NCBI GenBank assembly: GCA_030998225.1
Contig: JAPYXD010000677.1
Location: 14,383,501-14,447,500 of the forward strand
Length of the DNA: 64,000 nt
Direction: 5' to 3'
Origin: Diplolepis rosae
Lineage: Eukaryota > Arthropoda > Insecta > Hymenoptera > Diplolepididae
Notes under the pieces: generated by a model
Seen by the model: only the letters and a program-made list of their open reading frames with translations
Database searches by the model: none
What the model was told of the DNA's origin: nothing
Shown: positions 49,161 through 61,001 of the stretch, in pieces
How positions within the stretch are numbered: the stretch's first letter is position 1
How the letters are laid out: each line of letters opens with the position of its first letter
Position numbers and translations under genes: made by a program

Positions 49161-49689
49161 TATAAGCTCAAAGCAAGGACTGTTATTAGTGACATCGAGT
49201 TGAGGGTGTGATCATGAGAAAGCAATGATTGGTTCGCCTCTCGAGTTCGTTATACATACGTTTAAGGGCCTATTCGAATATGGAAAGGAAGGTACAAAGG
49301 ATCACTTGCTGATAGCTTATCATCCGAATCCGGTTTCTGCGATTGACGGAAAATCAATATTGGACGGGCACTGCTTGCCTAGCGCAATCTTGATTTACTT
49401 TGATAACATTATGTTATAGTATTACAAACACGTGCTACATATGTCAACTGACAAATATTTATACAAGAAACTATTTTCAATCTCGTACGAGTGCTTTTAA
49501 GCCAATCCTTAATAATTATAAATTTATTAATTGGCCTCTTTTCATCAAGCCCTCAGATTCCAAATAAAGTTTAAAAAGTTGTATAAAAATGAAATTTCAA
49601 ATCTTTTACATTGTGGATATTACTGAACCTGAAAACGTTATTTGAACTCAAAACCGATTTGAGCAGTTTTACTGTTTCAGAATTTTGTA

Positions 49690-49990
49690 AATCATATATA
49701 GCATTATAGTTTCATTTTATAATAATAATTGCAAAAAATATTAGAAATTTATGGAAAATCGAGGTGCAATTATGATAAATTCTTAGTCGACTGAGAACTT
49801 TTTGCAGTGAAAATACTAAAATTTCAAAAAATAATATGAAAATGTATTATTTTTTGTAGTAAAATCTCATACATTTTTCATAAAGTTTTCTCACGGAGAG
49901 AAATTCTCATTATGATACATTTTTCCCTAAATTAAAGCGTAATTTAGTAAAAATTTCAAACTTGGATCTCTCTGTATAAATTAACCTTTT
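49690..49990. repeat. Family T repeat, copy 2
   Basis: Inverted relative of 15363-15665 (gaaaatcgaggtgcaatta; gaaattctcattatgatac; tttttccctaaatta). No ORF. Confidence 0.5.
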
Positions 49991-50504
49991 ACGCTCTCAA
50001 AGAGTAAAGGTCAATTAAAAGGTTACAATTATATCATCTACATTTTTAAACTGTAAATTAAATATCAAGCTTTAAAATCTCTCACGTAGCTTGACAAACG
50101 TCCCGATATAAACTTTTCAAACTGTCAACAGCTGAAGTTTAACATATGATCTACCTATATAAATAAATAATAAATGCAAATATCGGAATGACCTTTTTAC
50201 TCAATGTAAAAGATGTATTAAATTATTCGGGAGAGTATAGTAGAATATTTATTGAAGGAGAATATATTATGAATTCAAATCATTTGATTTCTTGCCCTAT
50301 AAAAAATGGATGTGATGAAGAAACGACTTTAATTTTTTTATGTGTAAAATGAAGTGACTTATTTGGTTCACCACATGAAGTTGAAGTGGTTATCACTAAA
50401 ACTACATATAAATATAAAACTGCGTAATAAATATAACTGTGACTTAACATGACGAATATGCCTTGAAAAATGAAACATCAAGTTTTATAAAATTATAAAA
50501 TACT

Positions 50505-52571
50505 ACCGTTAGAACCATGGTTGCAACCGGGTAAAACGCCCTTTAGAACCCGGGTAAGTTCCCATCATAAGCTCTGGCACTTTATCCGGACCTACCCGGG
50601 TTCTACCGGAAAATTAAAGCATAATTGTGGAATGCCATCCGGGTGTAAGCGAGTTCTACATGGGTATTTGGTACTCAAATTATATTATTTTAATTGGAAA
50701 ACGGGACTTTGGTGTTTGAACGGGTCTAGCGTGGTTGTATCAGGTATCTAAGAAAACATAGGTGTGGGCGTGTATCAGGGTCCAAACGGTCTCTAGCGGG
50801 GACATAGATTGGTAAATTGGGCTGTGTATTCTGAGTTTCTTAACAGGTCTACCGTGGTTCTATCAGGGTCTAACAGGGTCTGAACGGGTCATAGCGGGGA
50901 CATAGATTGAAAAATTTGGTCATGTGTACACTGCGTGTCTAAAAGGGCCTAGCGTAACAATTTTTGGTTCTGTACAGAACACTATTATGGACATACAAAA
51001 ACCCTTCTTAGGACCGGATACGACCTGCTTAACACACGTTTAAGACCATATACGTGAAACAATTCCAGGTCCCGCATAAAACTCAGATAAAACCCTTTAA
51101 AGTCTTTCTTAGAATCTTTTTGACACCCATATAGAATATTTTCAAACGATTTAGAACCCTTCTTGGGGTCGGGTACAACCTGGTTCCAACCGGTGTAGAA
51201 GCCGGTAGTCGCATAATTTTTGTATCCATTTAAAACCCTTTAGAACCCTTCTTAGGACCGGATGCGACCTGCTTAACACCCGTTGAGGACCATATACGCG
51301 GAACAATTCCAGGTCCCGCATAAAACTCAGATAAAACCCTTTAAAGTCTTTCTTAGAATCTTTTTGACACCCATATAGAATATTTTCAAACGATTTAGAA
51401 CCCTTCTTGGGGTCGGGTACAACCTGGTTCCAACCGGTGTAGAACCCGGTAGTCGCACAACTTTTGTATCCATTTAGAATCCTTTAGAACCCTTCTTAGG
51501 ACCGGATACGACCTGCTTAACATCCGTTTAAGACCATATACGCGGAACAATTTCAGGCCCCGCTTAAATTCAGATAAAACCCTTTAAAGTCTTTCTTAGA
51601 ATCTTTTTGACACCCATATAGAATATTTTCAAACGATTTAGAACCCTTCTTGGGGTTGGGTACAACCTGGTTCCAACCGGTGTAGAAGCCGGTAGTCGCA
51701 CAACGTTTTTATCCATTTCAAATCCTTTAGAACCCTTCTTAGGACCGTATACGACCTGCTTAACATCCGTTTAAGACCATATACGCGGAACAATTTCAGG
51801 CCCCGCTTAAATTCAGATAAAACCCTTTAAAGTCTTTCTTAGAATCTTTTTGACACCCATATAGAATATTTTCAAACGATTTAGAACCCTTCTTGGGGTT
51901 GGGTACAACCTGGTTCCAACCGGTGTAGAAGCCGGTAGTCGCACAACGTTTTTATCCATTTCAAATCCTTTAGAACCCTTCTTAGGACCGTATACGACCT
52001 GCTTAACACCGGTTTAGGACCATATACGTGGAAAAATTTCAGGTCCCGCATAAAACTCAGATGAAACCCTTTAAAGTCTTTCATAGAACCTGTTTAACAC
52101 CCATATAGAATATTTTTGAGCGATTGAGAACCCTTCTTAGGGTCGGGTACAACCTGATTCCAACCGGTGTAGAAACCGATAGTCGCATAATTTTTGTATC
52201 CATTTAAAACCCTTTAGAACCCTTCTTAGGACCGGATGCGACCTGCTTAACACCCGTTGAGGACCATATACGCGGAACAATTTCAGGTCCCGCATAAAAC
52301 TCAGATAAAACCCTTTAAAGTCTTTCTTAGAACCTGTTTGACACCCATATAGAATATTTCTCAACGATTTAGAACCCTTCTTAGGGTCGAGTACAACCTG
52401 GTTCCAACCAGTGTAGAACCCGATAGTCGCACAAGTTTTGTATCCATTTAAAACCCTTTAGAACCCTTCTTAAGACTGGATAAAACCCGGGGCAGGACCT
52501 ATTTGCAAAAACCGTGTACAACTCCGTTTAGAACCATGTGGAAATCCATGTTCTAACAGGGTTCTAACGGT
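50505..52571. mobile_element. TIR element containing a tandem array
   Basis: The left end accgttagaacc and the right end ggttctaacggt are perfect 12-bp inverses. The first 500 bp hold a variant repeat in the opposite sense (tctagcgtggttgtatcagg, tctaccgtggttctatcagg, with gcggggacatagattg twice). The remainder is the 244-bp array. The hallmark motif GAACCC/GGGTTC recurs throughout. No transposase seen; non-autonomous element of unknown superfamily. Confidence 0.65.
51001..52500. repeat. Tandem array, about six units of 243-244 bp
   Basis: The start acccttcttaggaccgg recurs at 51001, 51245, 51489, 51732, 51975, 52219 and (changed) 52463, which are intervals of 244, 244, 243, 243, 244 and 244. 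Each unit carries gacctgcttaacac, aaaccctttaaagtctttct, gacacccatatagaatattt and acaacctggttccaaccggt. Units 3 and 4 share private changes (for example caggccccgcttaaattcag), so they arose by a recent duplication. Confidence 0.9.
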
Positions 52572-54009
52572 TTTTTAAAGCAGGGTAGTCTTGAAAAAGT
52601 GTTTAAAAGTTGTGATTTTAATACTCTTGGTTCTAAGTAGGCAGCAGGAGTTCCTTTCCTCAATTTAAGTTAAGTGAGATTCGTGGTAGAAGAGATTTAT
52701 TTGGAAGAGTCTTACTGACATACATTCAAATGTGACTGTATAAAATTTGTACGAAATAGGGTTGAATACTGAGAGGAAGCTGCAGGAGTGGTTCGATATA
52801 GAAAGGCTCTTACTCTCCCCTACAGTATGTCGTTTCGTGGCAGATCGCATAAAAGGTTTAGCAGTTGGCGACAGTGTTAGTGTGTAAAATCATGTTGGCT
52901 GCGTTGTGAGATACGTTAAGGAATGTGGCACGAGCTACACAAGTAATGTGGAACTTCAGATTATACAAGATTCCACTTATACAGTCTTACCTTCTTCCTT
53001 TTTAGCTTTTCCTCTACTATCTTTGGGGCTTTCCTCTTTTTTATTCTTCACTAATTTCCTCCCCCTTACGATTTTCTTTTTACTGTCTTTCTTTCGTTTC
53101 ACAGCTTTTTTGGCACACGCCGAGTCTCAAAGGCAAGAAGGGATTGGTGTGTGGCTGGCTGTTCCGCAGTTACAGTATCTCATAGTTAGCAACGACTATG
53201 TCTGCCCTTTAAAGCTGCAGGTGTTAGCTCGAGGGTGAGAACGGCAAGAGCCTCACGAGATTGTCCATAAAATAATTAAGGAATCTTGGAGAGCACCAAA
53301 AGCCAACTTCGAACAAATTCCGTTGGCTGGCTTTCAGCCTCTTGAAAAATGTCTGCTCTTAAATACTAGAATTATTTTTATGTGGGTTCAAACTTTGTTT
53401 ACTCAGAGTGGATTTTTTCAGTAAATATTTTCAACGTCTTTTCTAAATTGCAAAAGTTTTATTTTTATAAAGTGCGCCATCTTACAGTGGGTAGGAAAAG
53501 TTTCTAGACTGTTTCTAGAAAACATTATGATACTTGTATGAAGCTTATTTATTCTATCAACTATTATTATAGAAGAACTAGTAATTATGTGCTGACACTT
53601 TCTGTCTAGTGGCAATAAAGCTGATGAACGTTTTTGGATTCTATGATTATTATTTACAATTATATATTTTGGGAGGCTATTTACCCTATGGAGTGTGATG
53701 AATTTTTAAAATAAAAAATTATTGCATATTAAATTCAATTTTCAATGTTTGTTCGATTTTTCCATTTGGCGAAGAAAATTTATTTGATTTGTTACTTTTT
53801 TATTGTTTCAAACTCAAACAAAGGTAAAAATTTAGCATTTTAACTGCAGATGTGAAGTGTCTAGCTTTAAACTATAGGATATTGAATCAGTGAGCGTATT
53901 GTACGGAAAAAGGATTCCATAGAAGGACAGAGATTGTCCAGAGGGATTTCACAGGGGTATTTGAAATTTTACAACCTCTCATACAATACATTGAAGGTCA
54001 AAAAGAATA

Positions 54010-54122
54010 TTAAAGAATTTGAAAATCTTTCTGTGGAAAAAAAGACGCTTTCGACTGCGCTGGGAATCGAGCCCAAGTCTTTCGATTGCCGGTCGACTGC
54101 AAACTCACCTAATTAATTTGAA
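54010..54122 (-). repeat. tRNA-derived SINE, copy 3, longest, with target duplication
   Basis: Read on the minus strand it has ggtgagtttgcagtcgac (a degenerate A-box region), cggcaatcgaaagac, a T-arm hairpin TGGG-CTCGATT-CCCA, cgcagtcgaaagcgtc, a T-run and a tail ending attctttaa. A 13-bp duplication GTCAAAAAGAATA flanks it (53997-54009, 54123-54135), the mark of LINE-type retrotransposition. Confidence 0.85.
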
Positions 54123-54911
54123 GTCAAAAAGAATACCTGTTTTCTATTTTAACAACGATCGCCTTCTGTCATCTCGGCCTAATTAATTATTTTGCATATA
54201 CTTCGATCTTTTCAGTTTCCAATCCAGTTTTTAAAAGAAAAACGTAATTTCTTGGTCAGTGATATTGCTTGAAAAATTTGTATAATTCATGAATTTTACT
54301 GACCTATAATTTATAGAAAAATTGGGCGGATAATTTGAAAGACTTTACATTTAATTATTCTTTAATTTGTTACAATTTTATAACAAGATAAGAGTCTTTT
54401 CGATATAGAATTTTATCCAAAATCAATTCCCAACCTTAATAAAAATTGAAGATTTTCCAAGCTTTAAAACCACATCTGGTATCGATTAATGGGTAACCGA
54501 TTTTCCATGTTTCTTCTCCAGGTGTCTTTAAGCTCTCTTAAATTTCTTTCTTGCTCAAGAACCTCGAAGGGGACTCGAGTTTTCCTTTACGCAAAACGGA
54601 AACCACGTTAACGCAAGTACATGGTGAGGAATTTTATATCAGTTGATAATCGATAGTTGCACTAATGTGAGGTGTTTTTTACTGGATTAGTGCATGCTTT
54701 TGTATACTTTTTATTACTCTCTTTCTCTCACGGCATCTCTCTTTCTAAGATACTTTCTAACGCATATATATTCTTATGCAAGAATTGGACGGACAGTCGA
54801 AAAAAATTTAGTCGAACCAACTATTTTATTGGTTTTTTCCATTTAGAATTTACTTTTATCGAGTTCATATGAAAAATTATAGATTTTGTATTGGAGGATG
54901 ATATCATGCAG

Positions 54912-55077
54912 CTCTCTAAATCTCTATTAGAGAAAAGTGAGCCACTAATTCAATTTAGTGAAAATTCCTACAAGTAATTGGCTATTGTTCTACTAATTAC
55001 TCCAAAAAAACTTTATAATTACTTTTGAAAATAGTAAAAAATTACTATTAGTACAAAATTGGACTGATTTAGAGAGG
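54912..55077. repeat. MITE carried inside the 420-bp unit
   Basis: Begins ctctctaaatct and ends gatttagagagg, mutual inverses. The interior (tagtgaaaagtgagccacta, atttagtgaaaattcctac) has the same style as family B with ACTA in place of ACTG. Repeated at 55333-55499 and 55752-55947. It was amplified together with its host unit. Confidence 0.65.
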
Positions 55078-55962
55078 GAAAAAACTTAAATTTATCGATC
55101 GATTCCGACCATAAAACATCTATAATATTTATCTGATTGGAATTTATCATGACTCGATTTATTCAAGATAATATTTTCCACTCTTTCACCACAAGGAATG
55201 TTCTAAATGAAAAAAAAATGGAAAAATAGTCACTTTTACTAACTTGATCTTGATCTTGATTGAAATGAGTCATCACAAGTTTGAATTAGATCAAAATTAT
55301 AGATTTTATATTTGGAATATGATATCATGCAACTCTCTAAATCTGTATTAGTGAAAAGTGAGCCACTAATTCAATTTAGTGAAAATTCCTACAAGTAATT
55401 GGCTATTGTTCTACTTATTACTCGTCAAAAAATTTATAAATACTTTTAAAAATAGTAAAAAATTACTATTAGCACAAAATTAGTTTGATTTAGAGAGGAA
55501 AAGAACTGAAATTTATCGATCGATTTCGACCATAAAAAATCTATAATATTTATCTGATTGAAATTCATCATGACTTAATTTATTCGAGATAAAATTTTCT
55601 ACTCTTTTACCACAAGGAATGTCTTATATGAAAAAAACTGAGATAATAGTTAATTTGACTAACTTGTTCTGGATCTAGTTTGCAATAAGTCGTCACACGT
55701 TTGGAACAGATAAAAATGATAGATTTTCTATTGGAGGATGATATCATACAGCTCTCTAAATCTGTATTAGTGAAAAGTGAGCCACTAATTCAATTCAGTG
55801 AAAATTTCTACCAATGATTAGTTATTTTTCAACTGGTTACTTTCCAAAAACTTTTAAACTACCAATGCAAATAGTAAAAATTGATAATAATTTAAGCAAT
55901 AGTTTTACTCATATTTAGGAAAAAATTTCACTAATTTAGATTTAGCAAGAAAAACAACTTAA

Positions 55963-56628
55963 GGTAGTTGATCCACGAAAATTAGACATCAGGCAAAAAT
56001 AGATAATTTTGCTTTTAAGAATAGCAATATTATTATTAAAGGGCTATTTTGGAAGAGAAAAGATCAATTCCCATGAAAAAAGTTTGAAACACTGAAAAAT
56101 AATTTTATTAATATATTTTATTTTTTCCTCAACTTTTTTTCTTATCGCTTCTTAGTAAATTTTAAAAAATAATGCGATATTATTAAATTACAAATCACTT
56201 TTTCAAGAAAAAGATTCCCTACAACTTGACTATTTCCAATTTTTAAAAATAAGTAAATTATTATAAAATTCAGCAATTTGTTTATAAAAATTTCGTTTTG
56301 GAAAATGTTTTTTTAATGGTTTCAGCTATTAAAGAATTTATTTTTAAAAATCAGAAACGGTGAAGTTGTGTGAAATATTTTCTCTGAAAATATGATTCAT
56401 GATTTATTAGAAACGCATAATTTTTAAAAATTTGGTAAGAAGCGATAAGAAAAATAGTTGGGGAAAAAATAAAGTTTATTAATAAAATTATTTTTCTGTG
56501 TTTCAAATTTTTTTCATGTTAAATAATCTTTTTTATTTCAAAATAGCTCATCAGAATAATATTGCTATTCTTGAAAGCAAAAATATCTATTTTTGCCTGA
56601 GGTCTAACTTTTGTGGATGAAAACTACC
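55963..56628. repeat. Family D snapback element, copy 2, in the 420-bp array
   Basis: 666 bp between TTAA at 55959-55962 and 56629-56632. Ends ggtagttgatccacgaaaa and inverse. The first array unit has a single TTAA at the same position (aaaacttaaattta near 55084), so the insertion site and its TTAA duplication can be read directly. Confidence 0.85.
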
Positions 56629-57799
56629 TTAAATCAACTAAAATTCACCAATCGATTGCGACCATAAAAAGTCCATAATTTTTACCCAATTGGGATTTAT
56701 CATTTCCATTTTATTCGAGATAAAATTATCCACCTTTCTACCAAAAATAATATTCGAAAAGAAAAAAAAACCGAGGGAATAGTCAATTTGCAAACTTTTT
56801 TTTCGTTGATCTGTCGAATTGTTCCTTAACCGAGATTTTCCGAATCGAAGGTGTCCCAACACTTTTACAAAGATCTAATGAAGTAAACTTGGATAAATCT
56901 TATGTAAACCTAATTGTTCACGAGGAGTTTCAAGATAGGAATACTGCTTCAGCTTTAGTTATAGGGAATATGTACCGAAAATACAGCCCTTGTACGCAGA
57001 AGTTGCTTTAAGGAGACGTTATATAGGAGCATATTAACGGATGCCCAAGTTTGGCTATTTATTAGTCTAGTCTGGTAATGCCATCTGATGAGCTGAAAGA
57101 CGAAGTACCTGCTCCTCACTTTGGATCTCTTATGGCTTGTTAATCCAAATTCTTGGTATATTGCAAACTCAGAGTTTGAATATATTAGGAAGTTTAACCC
57201 TCACCTCTTCATCAGCTCCTTGACTTAGCAAAACTTTTTCTAATAATTATACAAACTGCTAACAGTGCTAGCTAAAATTCATGAGCTTTAAATTTAACTA
57301 TATTTCCTTTAAAATAAAAGATTCTTTGAAACTAAATACGACCCGCGAAAGAGAATTGCACTGGTCGCGACACAACGACAGGATCGACTTTTTCTATTAA
57401 CTTGAATTGAGTCTGAAATTGAAGGCAGTATTCCCGGGAAAATTCTCGTCCTGGGTTTTCATTACGTGCATAATCCTTTGAAAATAAGACTTTGTGGAAA
57501 TTGTGTACTTAATTAGTCTACAAGGTGAGGTCGTCGCACTAAGCTAAGGCGGATTTTATGCACCTTCCTGCTATAGGGGTATACAATGAATATATTTAAG
57601 ACACTTTCTCACAAATAGATTATAAATTAAAATGTGATAATATTAAGAACTCGTTAGTTGGGAAATAATTATCTTCTTTTTGAAAACTCTTTGACTGATG
57701 AAGGATTGGTAAAAATTCAATGCGGATTTTCATTGACAAAATATCCGTGAAGGGTGACTTGATAGGAAAATAATTTTGATCTATATCTTGATTGGAGGT

Positions 57800-58073
57800 A
57801 CTCTCTAAATCTGAATCAGTCAAATTTTAACTAATTGAAACAATAATCCGCCTTTTCACTGGATCATCAGTGCAAAAATATTTTTTACTGTCAAATCAGT
57901 TAATTTTCACTGATTGAATCAATGAAAAAAATTTTATCACTGTTAAATCAGTTGATTTTCACTGAAGTAATCAGTGAAATTGAACTGATTTACAGTAACC
58001 TCTTTTTAGCTATTTGAAACTGTCAAATAACACTGATAATCAGTAGATTTTGACTGATTCAAATTTAGGGAGT
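57800..58073. repeat. Family B MITE, copy 6
   Basis: Longest copy (274 bp), inverted relative to copies 4 and 5. It runs actctctaaatctgaatcag to caaatttagggagt and has an extra ACTGATT/AATCAGT block. It ends 228 bp before the last exon. Confidence 0.8.
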
Positions 58074-58301
58074 AAGAAATATTATTTTTTCGTACCGTAT
58101 TTTTAAAACCCGAATATGATAATATTAAAAAATTGAGCGTAGGAAGAATTAATTAAGCGATGATAAAGTTTTAGTGAACCTTAATAAATCCAGGGACTAT
58201 TTAAAAAGTATAAAGCGATTTCCTACATTCATTCTTACTTTCTCTTTTTGTCTCTCTTTTGCGATATTTCTTTCTCAATTTTACTTTTCCCTCGCCTTTA
58301 G

Positions 58302-58396
58302 CTTACACAAATGGAACAGTAAATCGCCGAGCCACATTTCTTTTGACCGTTCTTTTCCCAGCTGTTTTGTTTCGCCATTTTGCGCATTTTTCTTAG
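58302..58396 (+). CDS. Ig-superfamily surface protein, terminal exon with GPI-type tail
   Basis: The acceptor is a long pyrimidine tract (tttctttctcaattttactt, ttccctcgcctttag) ending at 58301. In phase 1, G + CT gives Ala264, then YTNGTVNRRATFLLTVLF and PAVLFRHFAHFS, stop TAG at 58394-58396. Residues 274-287 are a hydrophobic run after a short polar spacer at the very C-terminus, as in GPI-anchor signals; the cleavage site would be among the small residues near 262-268. N267-G-T is a sequon. The distance (24 kb) is the weak point; the exact phase, the acceptor and the sensible C-terminus are the support. A single-pass membrane tail is the alternative. Confidence 0.75.
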
Positions 58397-58629
58397 CAAT
58401 TTTTCTAGTTTTTAATGTTACCCATTTCATCATTCGAGACGAGCGTTTTCCAGCGTCGACTCTAGATCTTTCTGTAATCAATCCATGTCAATACGACAGT
58501 CACAAAAAATACATGATTTTTTTTTAAATAACTGTTTTACGTTCTTACATATTTTTTACATTTACTTTATTTTTAAATTATTGCTTTTTACGCTCCTGAA
58601 GTTATGATATAAATTTTATATTTAATAAA
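58397..58629 (+). other. Putative 3' UTR
   Basis: A+T-rich sequence between the TAG stop and an AATAAA. Confidence 0.45.
58624..58629 (+). terminator. Candidate poly(A) signal AATAAA
   Basis: The first canonical hexamer after the stop codon, 227 nt downstream. Such hexamers are common by chance in this composition. Confidence 0.4.
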
Positions 58630-59059
58630 ATAAAGTATCCACTCTCAATGGATCAATTAAATGTTATCAGCAGAAATAAGGTACTAAAATTAATTTGTCT
58701 AAATCAAATTCAATTTTTTACATTTGTGTAAATTTAAGTGAATGTAATTTTTACCAGATAATAAGACAATACATTCAGACAAGATTTTTTATTAGAAGTC
58801 CTGACAACTTGAAGTCTAGAAATTCTCGTTAGGGGAAAATATGATGAATGTCAATATTGCGATTTTTGACATTTTTTAAACTTTGAAACTTAACAAAACT
58901 TGGCTGAAAAGATATCAAATTAATCAAAACAAGGAAATTAATTGTGACTTGTTTCATGTATCAAATTATTTTAAAAATACCCCTGAATGCAAAACAATAA
59001 TCAGTCTATTTTCGAATACCTAATTTCTTTGAACATTATTTTTATTGAATTTTTTTATT
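58630..59059. other. Unassigned 3' flank
   Basis: A+T-rich sequence with no recognisable feature. Confidence 0.45.
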
Positions 59060-59543
59060 TCTCATTATTTTGGCATAGGGTCAGATTCTTTTTATTTTAT
59101 TCGATTAAAATTTTCACTATTAGATATAAAAATACTCAAAAAGAAAGCAAGAATATATCATAGTTCTGACCATTTTCAGCACAAATTAAATTTAATAATA
59201 CTTTTTAAAATGTGATACTTAATATCACGAATATTAAAATTGCATTTTTGTTAGTTTTTAAAGATAAATATATTATTTTTCCAAACATCTCAGAATAAAT
59301 CTGAATGCAGTAATAAACAACTTTTAATGTTTTTTATTTATTTCTTAACATACTCAAATAATATTGAGTAAAACTACATGTATAGATATTAAAATAATTT
59401 ATGTTTCTGTAATACCTTGCTTGCAAATTCAATATTAAATGGATTGTCCGTGAAGCTAGCTGATATAAAAAATCGTTTCTTGAAAAATACACGCCTTCGT
59501 CCACTCGTGAAAATCAATATAAACGTCTCGAATTTCTTAACTA

Positions 59544-60495
59544 CACTGTAAAAAATTCAGTTGAAAATTACCACGTAGAACAGGGGACATAAAATTATTA
59601 GTGATTAACGTGGTAATTTTACCAAAATGGTGTAAAAATAATTTGGAACGGTAAAATCACATGCAGACAGTAACATTCCCTTAATCTCACTTTCAATGCA
59701 GTATAATTTTACGTTTCTTGTTGTAAAATTCAATTGACAATGTAAAATGGCCGGGATGAATTTCATTGCGCATGCGCTATATATATCATTTGTAAATTAA
59801 CACTGACAGTACACTGAGAAAAAAATGCTATTGAATCAAAAGCATTTCTTTCTAAAAGCATGTATATCATGGATTGAAATCAATATGCTATAGAATTATT
59901 AACATATTTATTGGTTCTTGTAGTATATTTTTATGAATTAATAGTATAAAATTAATAGTATTCAAAGCCGAATTTTTTAGTTTATTTTCTTAATTTAACA
60001 CTTACCTTTACATTGTGAAAACGCGATATAAATGATAAATTAAATAAGAATTTGAAACCTGCTGCTATTGCACGAGAGTTGGCTTTCTAGGTTATAGAAG
60101 TTATAGAATCACTGTTGCAGCGCCGGGCGTTAAAACAAAAATGCATCATGAAGCGTGGAATTATAAAATTCTGGTAGATTTACACTCAGTCTGCATTTTT
60201 ACACTTTCATGGTAAAATAAATCGCAGTACGTATTGCGAATTTACTGACACGTTGTAAAATTACATTCAAATATACGTTACACTATGGTTGAAATTTACC
60301 ATGTTTATCATGCGTAATTTTATGTCCCCTGATTCAAGTGGTAATATTAAACTTTCACTGCAAACTTCATACAAATACTGTGAAATCACACCGCTTATCG
60401 TTGCAAATTCACAATAGAGTCGTATTATTCCTACGTCAATCATAGTAAAATATTTTATAATCGATTGGTAATTTTCAACTGGATTTGTTACAGTG
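59544..60495. repeat. Family O-like TIR element nested in the hammerhead element
   Basis: TA flanks (59542-59543, 60496-60497). Ends cactgtaaaaaattcagttg and inverse (caactggatttgttacagtg), followed by aaaattacca. The interior has gtggtaattttacc, ggggacataaaatta and their inverses. A cactgagaaaaaaatg motif at 59813 may be the left end of yet another insertion; its right end was not found. Confidence 0.75.
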
Positions 60496-60960
60496 TAGGT
60501 ATAGGACAATAGTCTTCTTCAAGAAGGAAAAGAACCTCTCAGGATTGCTTATAGGAAAAAATTTTCGGTCAGCAAAGCCACATGTCCCGAGACGGTTTTT
60601 AAAACAGTTCAGATCATTCTGTGAGAGTCTCCGGTAACAAAGTCTTCATGAAAAGTTTTTATAAATGTAAACCTTGTTCGCGTTTCGCCATCGATAACCA
60701 ATTTGGCATCGTTCTTCAATAATAAAATTTTTCAAATTGCGGTCGGTTCGTGTGCAAAATTTTTTTTATGTTTTCCGGTTTATTTGTTATCCGGTTTTTT
60801 ATTCACAGTGAACTCTAAATATTTTTTCAATTCGTGATGCTGCATACTGGACTACTTCATTTTGAATTGCAAGCTATGAGATAAGTTTTTCAATTTTATG
60901 ATAATCCTTATTTTAATTATCTCCGTTTTACAGAAATTTTGAATTAATCTTTGAGTTTAT

Positions 60961-61001
60961 GGCACTGAAGAGGGCCCCCATATGTGACCGAAACGTTTGC
61001 C
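60961..61001 (+). ncRNA. Hammerhead-ribozyme-like core, copy 3
   Basis: GGCA, CUGAAGA, hairpin, GAAAC, GUU, UGCC all present. Stem II is weakened because the second strand reads GACC instead of GGCC. Core residues intact. Confidence 0.5.

Larger units (their letters stand above)
54860..56860. repeat. Tandem repeat of about 420 bp, three units plus a displaced fourth part
   Basis: The block ctctctaaatct is at 54912, 55333 and 55752 (spacing 421 and 419). Each unit has tatcgatcgatt.cgaccat, atttattc.agataa.attt, ccacaaggaatgt and a 170-bp TIR segment. The array resumes at 56633 after an insertion. Units differ at about 10 percent, so it is not very recent. Confidence 0.8.
34102..58301 (+). other. 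Giant last intron (24.2 kb)
   Basis: Inferred from the phase-matched GTAAGA donor and the pyrimidine-rich CCTTTAG acceptor. It holds most of the TE families listed. Stretches without named repeats (34.1-35.1, 35.8-37.8, 39.1-39.9, 42.2-43.3, 45.8-48.3, 52.6-54.0, 56.9-57.8 kb) show no second gene. Somewhat GC-richer single-copy islands in it are 42750-43210, 44640-44945, 49180-49420, 52600-53350 and 57000-57180. Confidence 0.65.

Noticed and set aside
51881..52364. Minus-strand frames with repeated FHLSFMRDLK-like segments
   Set aside because: These are translations of consecutive 244-bp satellite units, not a repeat protein.
50998..52500. CRISPR-like array
   Set aside because: The whole 244-bp unit is repeated without unique spacers, and the genome is eukaryotic.
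53105..53238. Alternative last exon for the Ig gene (acceptor cgtttcacag, phase 1, stop at 53236)
   Set aside because: The encoded tail has no continuous hydrophobic GPI-like or membrane segment and no recognisable motif. The exon at 58302 fits the expected C-terminus much better. An alternative isoform cannot be excluded.
57080..57110. Hammerhead-like string ctgatgagctgaaagacgaag
   Set aside because: No paired stem II and no GAAAC in the right place; chance similarity.
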